A stretch of 64,000 bases of DNA, from contig NZ_CP091092.1 in the NCBI RefSeq assembly GCF_029633915.1, positions 1,302,001 through 1,366,000 on the forward strand, given 5' to 3'. Position numbers and translations under genes: made by a program. The stretch comes from Methanomicrobium antiquum (GTDB taxonomy: Archaea > Halobacteriota > Methanomicrobia > Methanomicrobiales > Methanomicrobiaceae). The notes below the pieces were generated by a model, which saw only the letters and a program-made list of their open reading frames with translations, was not told the origin of the DNA and made no database searches. This document shows positions 44,982 to 53,460 of the stretch, in pieces. Position 1 is the stretch's first letter. Every line of letters starts with the position of its first letter.

Positions 44982-45872
44982 ATGGTGACTTTAATAAGAG
45001 AAGATAATATCACGGCAGGCGGGATTTTAATGGACAATCATCTAATCCTGGCCGCAGGCATTCTTGGGACAACCGGTGCATCTCTCAACAGAATGCTAAG
45101 TAATGGTGCCGGCGCTGTTGTTACAAAATCTATCGGGCCATCTCCAAAAGAAGGCCATAAAGGCCCGTGTGTTTATGTTATGGACGGCGCGGTCTTAAAT
45201 GCGATGGGACTTCCAAATCCCTCATCAGACTTTATTGAAGAGCTTAATGTTTTAAAAGACAAGCCTGTTATTGCAAGTATTTTTGGCGCAGACCCGGATG
45301 AATTCCATGAGGTTGCCAGCTGGTTTAAGGGAAAGGTCAGAGGGTTTGAGCTGAATGTATCATGTCCGCATGCACAGGGTTATGGTGCACAGATTGGATG
45401 CAATCCGGGTCTTGTTTTAGAGTGTACACGTGCTGTTTCAAGAACAGGGCTTCCGGTCTGGGTTAAACTGACACCCAATGTGACCGATATAAAAGAATCT
45501 GGAATTGCCGCGGAGAGGGGTGGTGCATCAGCGGTTGTTGCAATTAACACTTTGAAGGCAATGAGAATATCAACTGATCTCAGGCGTCCAGTACTTGGAA
45601 ATCTGACCGGCGGCCTTTCAGGTCCTGCAATATTTCCTGTTGCTCTCCGCTGTGTTTTTGAACTTTACAAGGCGCTTAACATCCCGGTTATCGGATGCGG
45701 CGGCGTGTCATCTGCCGATAATGTAATTGAGATGATGATGGCAGGCGCATCTGCTGTTGAAATTGGAAGTGCGGTTTTGGACAGAAATGATATTTTTGAA
45801 AAGATTGCCGGTGATTTGTACTCTGAAGAAGGAGAAAAAGCATCAGATATTATTGGGTGTGCACATGAATGA
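44982..45872 (+). CDS. pyrD: Dihydroorotate dehydrogenase, catalytic subunit (PyrDB type)
   Basis: The 296-residue FMN enzyme oxidises dihydroorotate to orotate in pyrimidine synthesis. Motifs: LAAGILGTTGASLNRMLSNG, KSIGPSPKEGHKGP, GFELNVSCPHAQGYGAQIG with the conserved Asn and the active-site cysteine in this segment, VWVKLTPNVTDI, AVVAINTLKAMRIS and the phosphate site IGCGGVSSADNVIEMMMAGA. A shorter N-terminus would be possible at ATG 45030. It overlaps pyrK by eight bases, which is the expected partner of the class 1B enzyme. Confidence 0.94.
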   Translation: MVTLIREDNITAGGILMDNHLILAAGILGTTGASLNRMLSNGAGAVVTKSIGPSPKEGHKGPCVYVMDGAVLNAMGLPNPSSDFIEELNVLKDKPVIASIFGADPDEFHEVASWFKGKVRGFELNVSCPHAQGYGAQIGCNPGLVLECTRAVSRTGLPVWVKLTPNVTDIKESGIAAERGGASAVVAINTLKAMRISTDLRRPVLGNLTGGLSGPAIFPVALRCVFELYKALNIPVIGCGGVSSADNVIEMMMAGASAVEIGSAVLDRNDIFEKIAGDLYSEEGEKASDIIGCAHE

Positions 45873-46644
45873 AATACCATCAGTTGCAGTTAAAATAAAA
45901 GAAATAATTGACGAAACTCCAACAATAAAAACATTTGTATTTGACAGGGAATTTGAATTCAGCGCAGGACAGTTCTGCATGGTATGGATTTTAGGAGTAG
46001 ATGAAATTCCAATGGGTCTTTCGTCATCAGATTCTATTACTGTTCAGAAAGTCGGAGATGCAACATCAAAACTTTTTATGATGAAACCCGGTGATAAACT
46101 TGGTATTAAAGCGCCGCTTGGAAACGGGTTTTCTCCGGGGAAAAAAGTTTTGGCAATCGCCGGAGGGGTTGGTGCGGCGCCTCTTCGTCCTCTGGCACAA
46201 AAAGGTCAGTGTGACACCTTTTTGCTTGGCTGTAGAAACCGCTCAGAGCTTTTATATGAAAAGGAATTGTCAGAGCTTACAAATCTTCATATTGCAACAG
46301 ATGACGGGTCATATGGCCATCATGGTTTTGTAACGGACTTAATGGGGGATATCGACCTGAAATCATTTGATACAATATGTGTATGCGGCCCTGAGATAAT
46401 GATGGCAGGTGTTTTAAAAGTATTAAATGAGGCAGGAATTGCAAAAAGAGGGCAGTTCTCGCTGGTCCGTTATATGAAATGCGGCGTTGGAATATGTGGT
46501 TCATGCTGTCTTGACCCTGACGGGCTCAGAGTCTGCCGTGACGGCCCTGTATTTTTCGGAGACATCCTTTTAAAAAGCAGTGAATTTTCAAAATATTCCC
46601 GTGATGCATCCGGAAGAAAGGTATCTGCATCAAATGTTCATTAA
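45865..46644 (+). CDS. pyrK: Dihydroorotate dehydrogenase electron transfer subunit
   Basis: The 259-residue flavoprotein starts at ATG 45865 (MNEIPSVAVKIKEIIDETPT) inside the end of pyrD. It has an FAD-binding barrel (FEFSAGQFCMVWI), an NAD-binding domain (AIAGGVGAAPLRPLAQ) and a C-terminal 2Fe-2S motif with four cysteines (MKCGVGICGSCCLDPDGLRV). It passes electrons from the FMN of PyrD to NAD. An apparent longer frame from 45757 lies inside pyrD and is not the gene start. Confidence 0.93.
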   Translation: MNEIPSVAVKIKEIIDETPTIKTFVFDREFEFSAGQFCMVWILGVDEIPMGLSSSDSITVQKVGDATSKLFMMKPGDKLGIKAPLGNGFSPGKKVLAIAGGVGAAPLRPLAQKGQCDTFLLGCRNRSELLYEKELSELTNLHIATDDGSYGHHGFVTDLMGDIDLKSFDTICVCGPEIMMAGVLKVLNEAGIAKRGQFSLVRYMKCGVGICGSCCLDPDGLRVCRDGPVFFGDILLKSSEFSKYSRDASGRKVSASNVH

Positions 46645-46682
46645 ATATTAACTTCTTTTTTTTAATTTAAATTTCATCAGGA

Positions 46683-46820
46683 TTTTTTATTAACTGTGAT
46701 ATTTTTTTATTAACTGTGATATTTTTTTATTAACTGTGATATTTTTTTATTAACTGTGATATTTTTTTATTAACTGTGATATTTTTTTATTAACTGTGAT
46801 ATTTTTTATTTTTCTGTGAT
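46683..46820. repeat. 20-bp tandem repeat, six copies
   Basis: The unit TAACTGTGATATTTTTTTAT is repeated six times without interruption and then decays into variants (TTTCTGTGATTTTTCTTATT). It fills the tail-to-tail gap between pyrK and rlmH. There are no spacers, so it is a minisatellite and not a CRISPR array. A minus-strand open frame through it (46750-46932) is a result of the repeat. Confidence 0.9.
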
Positions 46821-46876
46821 TTTTCTTATTATCCGGGGTATTTTTTTGGTAATTTTTCTTATTATATGTTATTCTG

Positions 46877-47362
46877 TTATCTGTGGTATTTTCCGCCGCG
46901 ATTAATGTTGTATGCTCTGTAAATCTGTTCAATCAAAATGAATCTTGCAATCTGATGAGTAAATGTTAATTTTGAAAGACAAAGTCTGAAATCCGCTCTT
47001 TTAATAAGATTTTCAGAAACTCCAAGACTGCCTCCGACTACAAAAACAATCCTGCTTATTCCGGAAAGTTCAAGATCTTTTAACTTTAAAGCTAAAGATT
47101 CAGAATCTGTCATTTCACCTTTCAAGTCAAGTAAAATAAGATAATCGCCGGTTTTTAAAGAAGAAATAACTTTTTCTCCTTCTTTGTCAAGTATTTTTTT
47201 TTGAAGGTTTAATGACGGATTTTCAGGAATACTTTCATCGGAAATTTCTGTTATTTCAAGATTTATGTACTGCTTTAAACGTTTTGAATATTCTAAAATG
47301 CCTTCGTGCAGGTATTTCTCCTTTATTTTTCCAATTGCAATAATCCTGACAGCAGTAACCAT
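46877..47362 (-). CDS. rlmH: 23S rRNA pseudouridine-1915 N3-methyltransferase
   Basis: The 161-residue SPOUT enzyme starts MVTAVRIIAIGKIKEKYLHE and contains YSKRLKQYINLEITEIS, the AdoMet knot (VFVVGGSLGVSENLIKRAD) and the C-terminal end LTHQI-like TFTHQIARFILIEQIYRAY followed by NINRGGKYHR, which is the usual RlmH terminus. It methylates pseudouridine 1915 of helix 69 of the large-subunit rRNA. It starts at the base where the MobA-like gene ends, so the two are cotranscribed. Confidence 0.95.
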   Translation of the reverse strand: MVTAVRIIAIGKIKEKYLHEGILEYSKRLKQYINLEITEISDESIPENPSLNLQKKILDKEGEKVISSLKTGDYLILLDLKGEMTDSESLALKLKDLELSGISRIVFVVGGSLGVSENLIKRADFRLCLSKLTFTHQIARFILIEQIYRAYNINRGGKYHR

Positions 47363-47967
47363 TAAAGAAAATCACCCATTTTTAATCTCTCCAAATCCTC
47401 AAGATGGTTGATATTAACAAAAGTCATCAGTTTTGGGTCAATATCTCTTAGCATATCCACATTCAGATAATATGACCGGATGCTTTTTACCATCTCCCTA
47501 AGTGACAGAGATTTATGAGATGCCAGATATTTTTCAAGAGCTTCTTTTTTGTAAACCGCATGGAGAGGTTCGATCATATCTTTTTCAGAGTTGTTCCAGC
47601 AGGGAATGACCGCCTCATAATCATTTATCAGCTCAAACAGCCTGTCTATAACATTTTTGTTTACAAATGGCATATCACATGCAACAGCAAACAAAGTATC
47701 TCCTGAGGCGGCCTTAATTCCTGCGTGGAGTCCGCCAACGGGACCTGTTCCTTTTCTGATATCAGATACAATTTTTACTCCCTGTATATCCACAAATCTC
47801 TGGCAGTGTGATTCATCCCTTGCAACGATGATTATTTCATCAACGGACTCTTTTAGTGTAAACAGTAGTCTGTCGATAAAAGTCTCTCCATTGTAAGAGA
47901 AATGGTATTTCTCCATCCCTCCTGCCCTTTTTGCCTCGCCGCCTGCAAGAATTATTCCGGACTTCAA
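47362..47967 (-). CDS. mobA: MobA-like nucleotidyltransferase
   Basis: The 201-residue protein has the MobA/GlmU-like signature SGIILAGGEAKRAGGMEKYH near its start, the metal-binding aspartate in FAVACDMPFVNK and the segment GPVGGLHAGIKAA. MobA joins GMP to molybdopterin; methanogens need this cofactor for formylmethanofuran and formate dehydrogenases. The usual GxSxRMGxDK loop is altered (GEAKRAGGMEKYHF), so a related nucleotidyl transfer is possible. It overlaps rlmH by one base. Confidence 0.8.
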   Translation of the reverse strand: MKSGIILAGGEAKRAGGMEKYHFSYNGETFIDRLLFTLKESVDEIIIVARDESHCQRFVDIQGVKIVSDIRKGTGPVGGLHAGIKAASGDTLFAVACDMPFVNKNVIDRLFELINDYEAVIPCWNNSEKDMIEPLHAVYKKEALEKYLASHKSLSLREMVKSIRSYYLNVDMLRDIDPKLMTFVNINHLEDLERLKMGDFL

Positions 47968-48011
47968 AAAATATTCCTCCAGTATTTTCCATCAAAAACG
48001 TTCATGAAAAA

Positions 48012-48947
48012 TTAGTTTTCATGCGCTGTTTTATCCAAAATCAAATTCTCTTTTAGTTTAATCAGATTAACAACTGTACTGTTAACAGGCGTTTTAATTC
48101 CGTAATTTTTGCCTGTTTTTACAATATAGCCGTTTATGAAATCAATTTCTGTTTTTTTGCCGATTGAAAGATCCTGATACATTGAGGAGTGATGCTCTGC
48201 TGTAGACGGAATTTGATTGTTTTTCAAATAATACATGTATTCCTCTGCAGTTTTCCAATCCATAGTGACTTTTTCTGCCTTACTGACCTCAAAAGCCTCT
48301 TTTACAATTTCGGATATTATTTCCATTGCATTGTTGTCGAGCAGTTTTCCATAAGGAACTTTCATAACTGCACCAAGAGGGTTTAAAGCGGCGTTATAAA
48401 GGGTTTTTCCCCAAATCGCACCACTTATATTTGTCTCTTCCAAAATATCAAGACCTGCCTTCTGAAAAATGCTGACTATTGTTTTTACTTTTTCATTTGT
48501 TCCTTTTGGATATAATCCAAGTTTTATTGGAGATGCCTGTACAGATACATGAACATATCCGTCATCCTGCCATTCAAAACCGGTGATTATCATTCCGCCA
48601 ATTACACAGTCTGTAAATTCTTTAATTATATCCTCATTCCCAATACCGTTTTGAAGACTGATAACAGGAGTATCTTTAATGAAGTCTTTAAACTGCTCAC
48701 AGATTTCTCTTGTGGCATTGGATTTGGATGTAATTATTATAAAGTCAAATTTTTCATCTTCGGCAGGCATTTCAGAACATTTAAAAGAGTAATTGCTCTC
48801 ACCCCATATGCCGGTCATGACAAATCCACGTTTTTCTATTGCTTTAGCGTGCTTCTGTCTGCATACAGCATGAACTTCACATATTTTTGAGAGTTTTGCA
48901 GAAATGCACAGTCCTACCGCACCTGCTCCAAGGATTGCAATTTTCAT
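48012..48947 (-). CDS. panE: 2-dehydropantoate 2-reductase
   Basis: The product of about 311 residues begins at ATG 48947 (MKIAILGAGAVGLCISAKLS) with a Rossmann GxGxxG for NADPH. The catalytic lysine is in GAIWGKTLYNAALNPLGAV, followed by the C-terminal helical domain with the conserved glutamate and serine region (IPSTAEHHSSMYQDLSIGKK, TEIDFINGYIV). It reduces ketopantoate to pantoate on the way to coenzyme A. A longer frame to 49013 would overlap ogt. Confidence 0.9.
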   Translation of the reverse strand: MKIAILGAGAVGLCISAKLSKICEVHAVCRQKHAKAIEKRGFVMTGIWGESNYSFKCSEMPAEDEKFDFIIITSKSNATREICEQFKDFIKDTPVISLQNGIGNEDIIKEFTDCVIGGMIITGFEWQDDGYVHVSVQASPIKLGLYPKGTNEKVKTIVSIFQKAGLDILEETNISGAIWGKTLYNAALNPLGAVMKVPYGKLLDNNAMEIISEIVKEAFEVSKAEKVTMDWKTAEEYMYYLKNNQIPSTAEHHSSMYQDLSIGKKTEIDFINGYIVKTGKNYGIKTPVNSTVVNLIKLKENLILDKTAHEN

Positions 48948-48975
48948 CGGTATCTTAAATTTATTTTGATTTAAT

Positions 48976-49428
48976 CTATGATAAACCTGCGAGATTTCTT
49001 TTTTTCTTTTCAATCTCTAAAAGTGACTTTTTTATCATAATATCAGGAGTGAATCCACCAAGACTGTTTTTGGATACAACCCTGTGGCATGGAATTATAA
49101 GAGGAGTCGGATTTCTCTTCATTGCAATTCCAACAGTTCTGTGATGAGTCCCGCAGATTTCAGCAACTTCAGAGTATGTTTTTGTCTCCCCGTATGGTAT
49201 TTCAAAAACTGCCCTGTAAATGTTATTGTATGGATGACCGTCTGTTAGCGCAACTGATGTGAGAGGTGAAAGAGTGTCTTTTTTTCCGCTTAAGAAAAGT
49301 TTTATCTGGGGCGGTACATATGATTCCTCTCCAAACCGCTCAAATGATACTTTGTGAACTAGGTTTTCAGACCATAAAATCCTGATTCTCCAAAGTCCAA
49401 AGCGGCAGACCCCGCTTCTTATCTCCAT
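48976..49428 (-). CDS. ogt: Methylated-DNA-protein cysteine methyltransferase
   Basis: The 150-residue protein repairs O6-alkylguanine by moving the alkyl group to its own cysteine. The active site is IIPCHRVVSKNSLGGFTPD, preceded by the DNA-binding helix VAEICGTHHRTVGIAMKRNP with the arginine finger and PYGETKTYSEVA. The N-terminal domain is shortened, as in many archaeal enzymes. It stands between panE and the XPD-type helicase, all on the minus strand. Confidence 0.92.
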   Translation of the reverse strand: MEIRSGVCRFGLWRIRILWSENLVHKVSFERFGEESYVPPQIKLFLSGKKDTLSPLTSVALTDGHPYNNIYRAVFEIPYGETKTYSEVAEICGTHHRTVGIAMKRNPTPLIIPCHRVVSKNSLGGFTPDIMIKKSLLEIEKKKRNLAGLS

Positions 49429-49461
49429 TTTTTACTACCTGTCTTTATTGAATTACCTAAG

Positions 49462-49514
49462 TTTTATTTTATTACCGATCTTTTATTTTATTACCGATCT
49501 TTTATTTTATTAAC
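49462..49514. repeat. 19-bp tandem repeat, nearly three copies
   Basis: TTTTATTTTATTACCGATC is repeated at 49462 and 49481, and a partial third copy starts at 49500 and runs into the end of the helicase gene (stop at 49514). Confidence 0.8.
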
Positions 49515-51517
49515 TATCTCCATTTGGAAATACCGGATTTAAATTCGTTTATTGTACATTCAGTTAATTCATCCTGCATCCATGGAGGAAGCCCTTTTTT
49601 TACAGAATCATCCAAAAATCGCTCTTCGCCAAGCAAAAGAACTCCTCTGTCCTCAGGAGTTCTCAATACCCTTCCAAGCGCCTGTATTGCCTTGTTTATA
49701 GCAGGGAGTGTATATGATAAAAATTCTCCTTCTTTTCCAAATTTGTTTTTGAAATAATCATTAATCATTTTTCTTACATCATTAAAAGGTGCAAGTGGAA
49801 GGCCGATTACAATAGCGCCGTTTAACATCTCACCTCTATAATCAAGACCTTCACTCCATTTCCCACCACATACTCCAAAAATTATTCCGGAACGGTTTAC
49901 CTCCGGAAGTGACATGAAAACTTTCAGATCACTTGTTGCCTGTGCAGAATCCTGCGACTCGATGAATACATCCTTTCCTTTCAGCTTTTTAGGTATGTTT
50001 GCTGTAAAGGTCTTTAGCATATCATATGACGGAAAATATACTGCAAGATTTCCTTTTAGGCCTGCAAATGTGTTGATATAATCAAGTATTCTGTTTTGGT
50101 TATCCCTGTCACGTCTCATGCTGAATGCGGATGTAATGTCTTTTGCACAGAAAATAAGTCTGTTTTCTTTTGGAAAAGCATTTGGAAGCGATAATGTTTT
50201 TACATCCAATTCTCCAAAATAAAGCAGTTTATAACTTTCAACAGGAGACAGCGTGCCGGATATCATAATACATGAACGATGGGATTTGGCTATTTCGGAA
50301 AGCGTCTTTGAAGGATCGATATTTCTGACCTCAAGAGATATCTGATCGTCTGTTTTTTTGTATATTGTAAGGTATGAATCATCACCTGAGGACTGAAGAA
50401 TTTTTATAAAAAATTCTGTAAGCTTCTCTACAGGACTTTCCTTAAAATCTCCTTTTTCAAGCTTTGCTTCACGTATCGCTTCTGCAATTCTTAAGAGATC
50501 ATCTGATATTTCATCGGTTTTCTGATATAAAGTGCCGTTAAGGATGTATCTTGTAAATATTGATGGATCAAACCAGTCCTCCTGTTTGATTGAGCGTTTA
50601 AGACTCACCATGAAATTCTGAATCTGGGGAATTAGGTTTAACACTGCTTCAACTCCGCCAATCCTCCCTCTCATATGTGAAAGTTCATTTTGGGCAAGTT
50701 CAAGTGAGGACTCACTAAGTGTAACCGTCTGAATGCTCTGTACAGTTTCTCCACAGTTGTGGGCTTCATCAATCAGAAGAATTGTATTTTCCGGTTCTAT
50801 TCCAATTGTCTGATACATCTGCTCTCTTATTGTTTCATCAAAGAGATGGTGGAAGTTTAACAAAATTACATCTGCATCACGTGCCGCCTGAAGCATAACT
50901 TCATAGGGGCAGATTTCCCCACAGATTTCATGTATCTTTTCAGGCGAAACAATTCTTCTTGAGGCCTGTTCTGCTTTTGTTTTCAGAGAGTTTGAAGGAA
51001 CCATTTTAAGTCCTTCTCCTCCCTCGACATATATTTTTGAGCGGATGAAATACGGGCATAACAAAGGATGTTCAGAATCCTGGTGGCGAAGCTGTGTTTT
51101 AAGCACAGGATCATTTGCAGGAATGAGTGAACCTCTATGCGCGCGATCTCGCATGAGAGATGTTGAAAAAGCTTTTAATCCCTCACACATCCGGTAAATA
51201 TCGCCTTCTCCGCCCATCATACACATTTTGCGTTTCCCAACAAGATATGCAACTTTAAGATGGCCTTTCTTTCTTTTAATTAGTTCAAGCTCTCTGATGA
51301 AGGTATTAAGCTGGCTTACTGTTCTTACTGCAACAAGTATCTTTTTTCCTTTTGCTTTTGGAATAAGGGCTGAAAGAATACTTGATTTGCCGCTTCCGGT
51401 GGGTGCATCTATCATACATATCTGATTATTTGAGACACATTCCGAGGCTAAATCCAGCATTTCCTTCTGGTGTGGTCTGTATGTTTCATATGGAAACCAG
51501 TCATCAGGACAATCCAT
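49514..51517 (-). CDS. xpd: XPD/Rad3-type ATP-dependent DNA helicase with Fe-S cluster
   Basis: The 667-residue superfamily 2 helicase opens DNA 5' to 3' in repair. Walker A is IDAPTGSGKSSILSALIP, Walker B (DEAH) is ILLIDEAHNCGETV, and C-terminal motifs are seen in VFGVCGGKWSEGLDYRGEML-like sequence (IIFGVCGGKWSEGLDY) and QALGRVLRTPEDRGVLLLG (motif VI). Cysteines in GKRKMCMMG, RMCEGL, LLCPYF and ICPYEV fit the 4Fe-4S cluster domain typical of XPD. Length is normal for archaea. Confidence 0.9.
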   Translation of the reverse strand: MDCPDDWFPYETYRPHQKEMLDLASECVSNNQICMIDAPTGSGKSSILSALIPKAKGKKILVAVRTVSQLNTFIRELELIKRKKGHLKVAYLVGKRKMCMMGGEGDIYRMCEGLKAFSTSLMRDRAHRGSLIPANDPVLKTQLRHQDSEHPLLCPYFIRSKIYVEGGEGLKMVPSNSLKTKAEQASRRIVSPEKIHEICGEICPYEVMLQAARDADVILLNFHHLFDETIREQMYQTIGIEPENTILLIDEAHNCGETVQSIQTVTLSESSLELAQNELSHMRGRIGGVEAVLNLIPQIQNFMVSLKRSIKQEDWFDPSIFTRYILNGTLYQKTDEISDDLLRIAEAIREAKLEKGDFKESPVEKLTEFFIKILQSSGDDSYLTIYKKTDDQISLEVRNIDPSKTLSEIAKSHRSCIMISGTLSPVESYKLLYFGELDVKTLSLPNAFPKENRLIFCAKDITSAFSMRRDRDNQNRILDYINTFAGLKGNLAVYFPSYDMLKTFTANIPKKLKGKDVFIESQDSAQATSDLKVFMSLPEVNRSGIIFGVCGGKWSEGLDYRGEMLNGAIVIGLPLAPFNDVRKMINDYFKNKFGKEGEFLSYTLPAINKAIQALGRVLRTPEDRGVLLLGEERFLDDSVKKGLPPWMQDELTECTINEFKSGISKWR

Positions 51518-51607
51518 TAATTACATATTGGTTGAAGAAACATTTTGTAATATCGCACCGCGTTGTTTGGAAAAGAAGTTTAAAATTAAAAACATTCAGG
51601 GAGAATA

Positions 51608-51832
51608 ATGGATAAATTCTATAGATCAAAAGATGATTGCGTAATTGCAGGCGTATGCGGAGGTCTGGGTAAAAAACTTGATATTGACCCAAATATATTA
51701 AGAATTCTCTGGGTGCTTTTTTGTCTTTTTTATGGCACAGGATTGATAATATATATTCTTGCATGGATTTTTTTGCCTGAGGAAGAGGAAAGCACGATAA
51801 TAAACGCCGAATACAAAATGAAAGATAATTGA
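51608..51832 (+). CDS. PspC-domain membrane protein
   Basis: The 74-residue protein starts DKFYRSKDDCVIAGVCGGLG, the PspC hallmark, continues with LDIDPNILRILWVLFCLFYG and one membrane helix (GTGLIIYILAWIFLP), then an acidic tail. PspC proteins sense or respond to membrane stress in bacteria; in archaea the role is undetermined. GGGAGA precedes the ATG. It is divergent from the XPD gene. Confidence 0.85.
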   Translation: MDKFYRSKDDCVIAGVCGGLGKKLDIDPNILRILWVLFCLFYGTGLIIYILAWIFLPEEEESTIINAEYKMKDN

Positions 51833-52112
51833 GTGATTAATTGTCATTTGCAAAATTAATATTTACAAAATTGTCATTTAAAAAATTATTATCTACAATA
51901 ATATTCTTTTTCAAAATTCTGTTTTTAAAATTTCTTATATTCTTCAGATTTCAGATATTTTTGAGATTAAAGATAATATAATTGATTAAATAATTATAAG
52001 GTTTTAAGTAATTTTAAAATTTTTATACAGTTTTAAGAAATTCTCTTCCGACATCTATTCATATCAGATACCGGTACAGTTTTACTAATAAAACAACAAA
52101 TAAATAAACACT

Positions 52113-53453
52113 ATGGCAATCCACCCCATTGACTACCGGTATGGAACGACTGAGATGCGAAGCATCTGGGACGAAAATAACAGATTTTTTTCTATTGTTA
52201 AGACTGAAATAGCCCTGGCAAAGGCTGAAGGTGAAAACGGCCTCATTCCAAAAGATGCTGCAGAAGAAATTGCACAAAAGGGAATGAATGCCTCCAAAAA
52301 AAGGGCTGATGAAATTGAAGCTTTGATTAACCATGATATGATGGCGGTTGTAAAGGCAATAACCGAAGCTACCGGGGATTCCGGGCGCTGGATTCACTAT
52401 GGTGCAACATCAAATGATATCCTCGATACTGCAACAGGGCTTCAGATAAGAGACAGCCTTTTTTTAATTGAGGAAAAGTTAAAAAAACTGCTCGGACTTT
52501 TACTAAAAAAAGCAGAAGAGACTCAAAAACTTGTCTGCGCAGGAAGAACACACGGGCAGATAGGTGTTCCTACAACATATGGTCTTAGATTTTCTATATG
52601 GGCCGCAGAGACTGCAAGACACATTGAAAGACTTCAGCAGATGCTTCCCCGTGTTGCTGTAGGCCAGATGACAGGCGCTGTTGGCACACAGGCATCTCTT
52701 GGCAACAAAGGTCATGAAGTTATGATCTCAATGATGAATCACCTTGAATTATCTCCTGTTGAGGTTTCAAATCAGTTGATACAACGTGACCGTTATGCGG
52801 AATATTTTATGTTCCTTGCAAATATGGCAACAACGCTTGATAAAATAGGCATTGAAATCCGGATGATGCAGAGATCAGAAATTGGCGAGATGGAAGAAGC
52901 TTTTGGTAAAAACCAGGTAGGATCATCTACAATGCCGCATAAGAGAAATCCGATAAAATCCGAACAGGTATGTGGTCTGGCAAGAGTTGTCCGCTCATTT
53001 GTAGAACCTGCACTTTTAAACAATACTCTCTGGGATGAGCGTGATCTTACAAACTCTTCATGTGAAAGAGTAATATTCCCGGAAGCATCAATTCTTGCAG
53101 ATCACATCTTAAATGTGATGATCAAGGTGATTGAAGGTCTTACATTAAAGCCTGAAAATATAAAAAGAAATCTTGAGATTCTCCAGGGTGTTAATATGGC
53201 AGAATCAGTCATGATTGAATTAACAAAAAAGGGAATGGACAGGCAGGAGGCTCACGAAATCGTAAGAGTTGCAAGCATGCAGGCTCTTGAAACAAAAAAC
53301 CCGGTATCAGAGATACTTTCAGAAAATAAGAATGTATCAGTTTATCTTTCAAAAGAAGAGATTGAATCTTTGCTTAATGCTGACAATTATATAGGAACTG
53401 CCGAATGGCAGGTTGAAAATATAATCAAAAATCTGCGTCCAATGGTAAATTAA
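52113..53453 (+). CDS. purB: Adenylosuccinate lyase
   Basis: The 446-residue enzyme of the fumarase superfamily cleaves SAICAR and adenylosuccinate in purine synthesis. Motifs: MAIHPIDYRYGTTEMRSIWD, the histidine loop CAGRTHGQIGVPTTYG, GAVGTQASLG, and the flexible signature loop QVGSSTMPHKRNPIKSE with the catalytic serine. The start is at ATG 52113 after a long AT-rich leader. It ends seven bases from the oppositely transcribed flavodoxin-type gene. Confidence 0.96.
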   Translation: MAIHPIDYRYGTTEMRSIWDENNRFFSIVKTEIALAKAEGENGLIPKDAAEEIAQKGMNASKKRADEIEALINHDMMAVVKAITEATGDSGRWIHYGATSNDILDTATGLQIRDSLFLIEEKLKKLLGLLLKKAEETQKLVCAGRTHGQIGVPTTYGLRFSIWAAETARHIERLQQMLPRVAVGQMTGAVGTQASLGNKGHEVMISMMNHLELSPVEVSNQLIQRDRYAEYFMFLANMATTLDKIGIEIRMMQRSEIGEMEEAFGKNQVGSSTMPHKRNPIKSEQVCGLARVVRSFVEPALLNNTLWDERDLTNSSCERVIFPEASILADHILNVMIKVIEGLTLKPENIKRNLEILQGVNMAESVMIELTKKGMDRQEAHEIVRVASMQALETKNPVSEILSENKNVSVYLSKEEIESLLNADNYIGTAEWQVENIIKNLRPMVN

Positions 53454-53460
53454 AGGTAAA

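Noticed and set aside
46683-46820. Regular 20-bp repeats that resemble a CRISPR array
   Set aside because: The units are directly adjacent with no spacers, and no cas genes are in the window.
46750-46932. Minus-strand open frame beyond the rlmH stop
   Set aside because: It runs through the 20-bp tandem repeat and overlaps the end of rlmH, whose normal terminus is intact.
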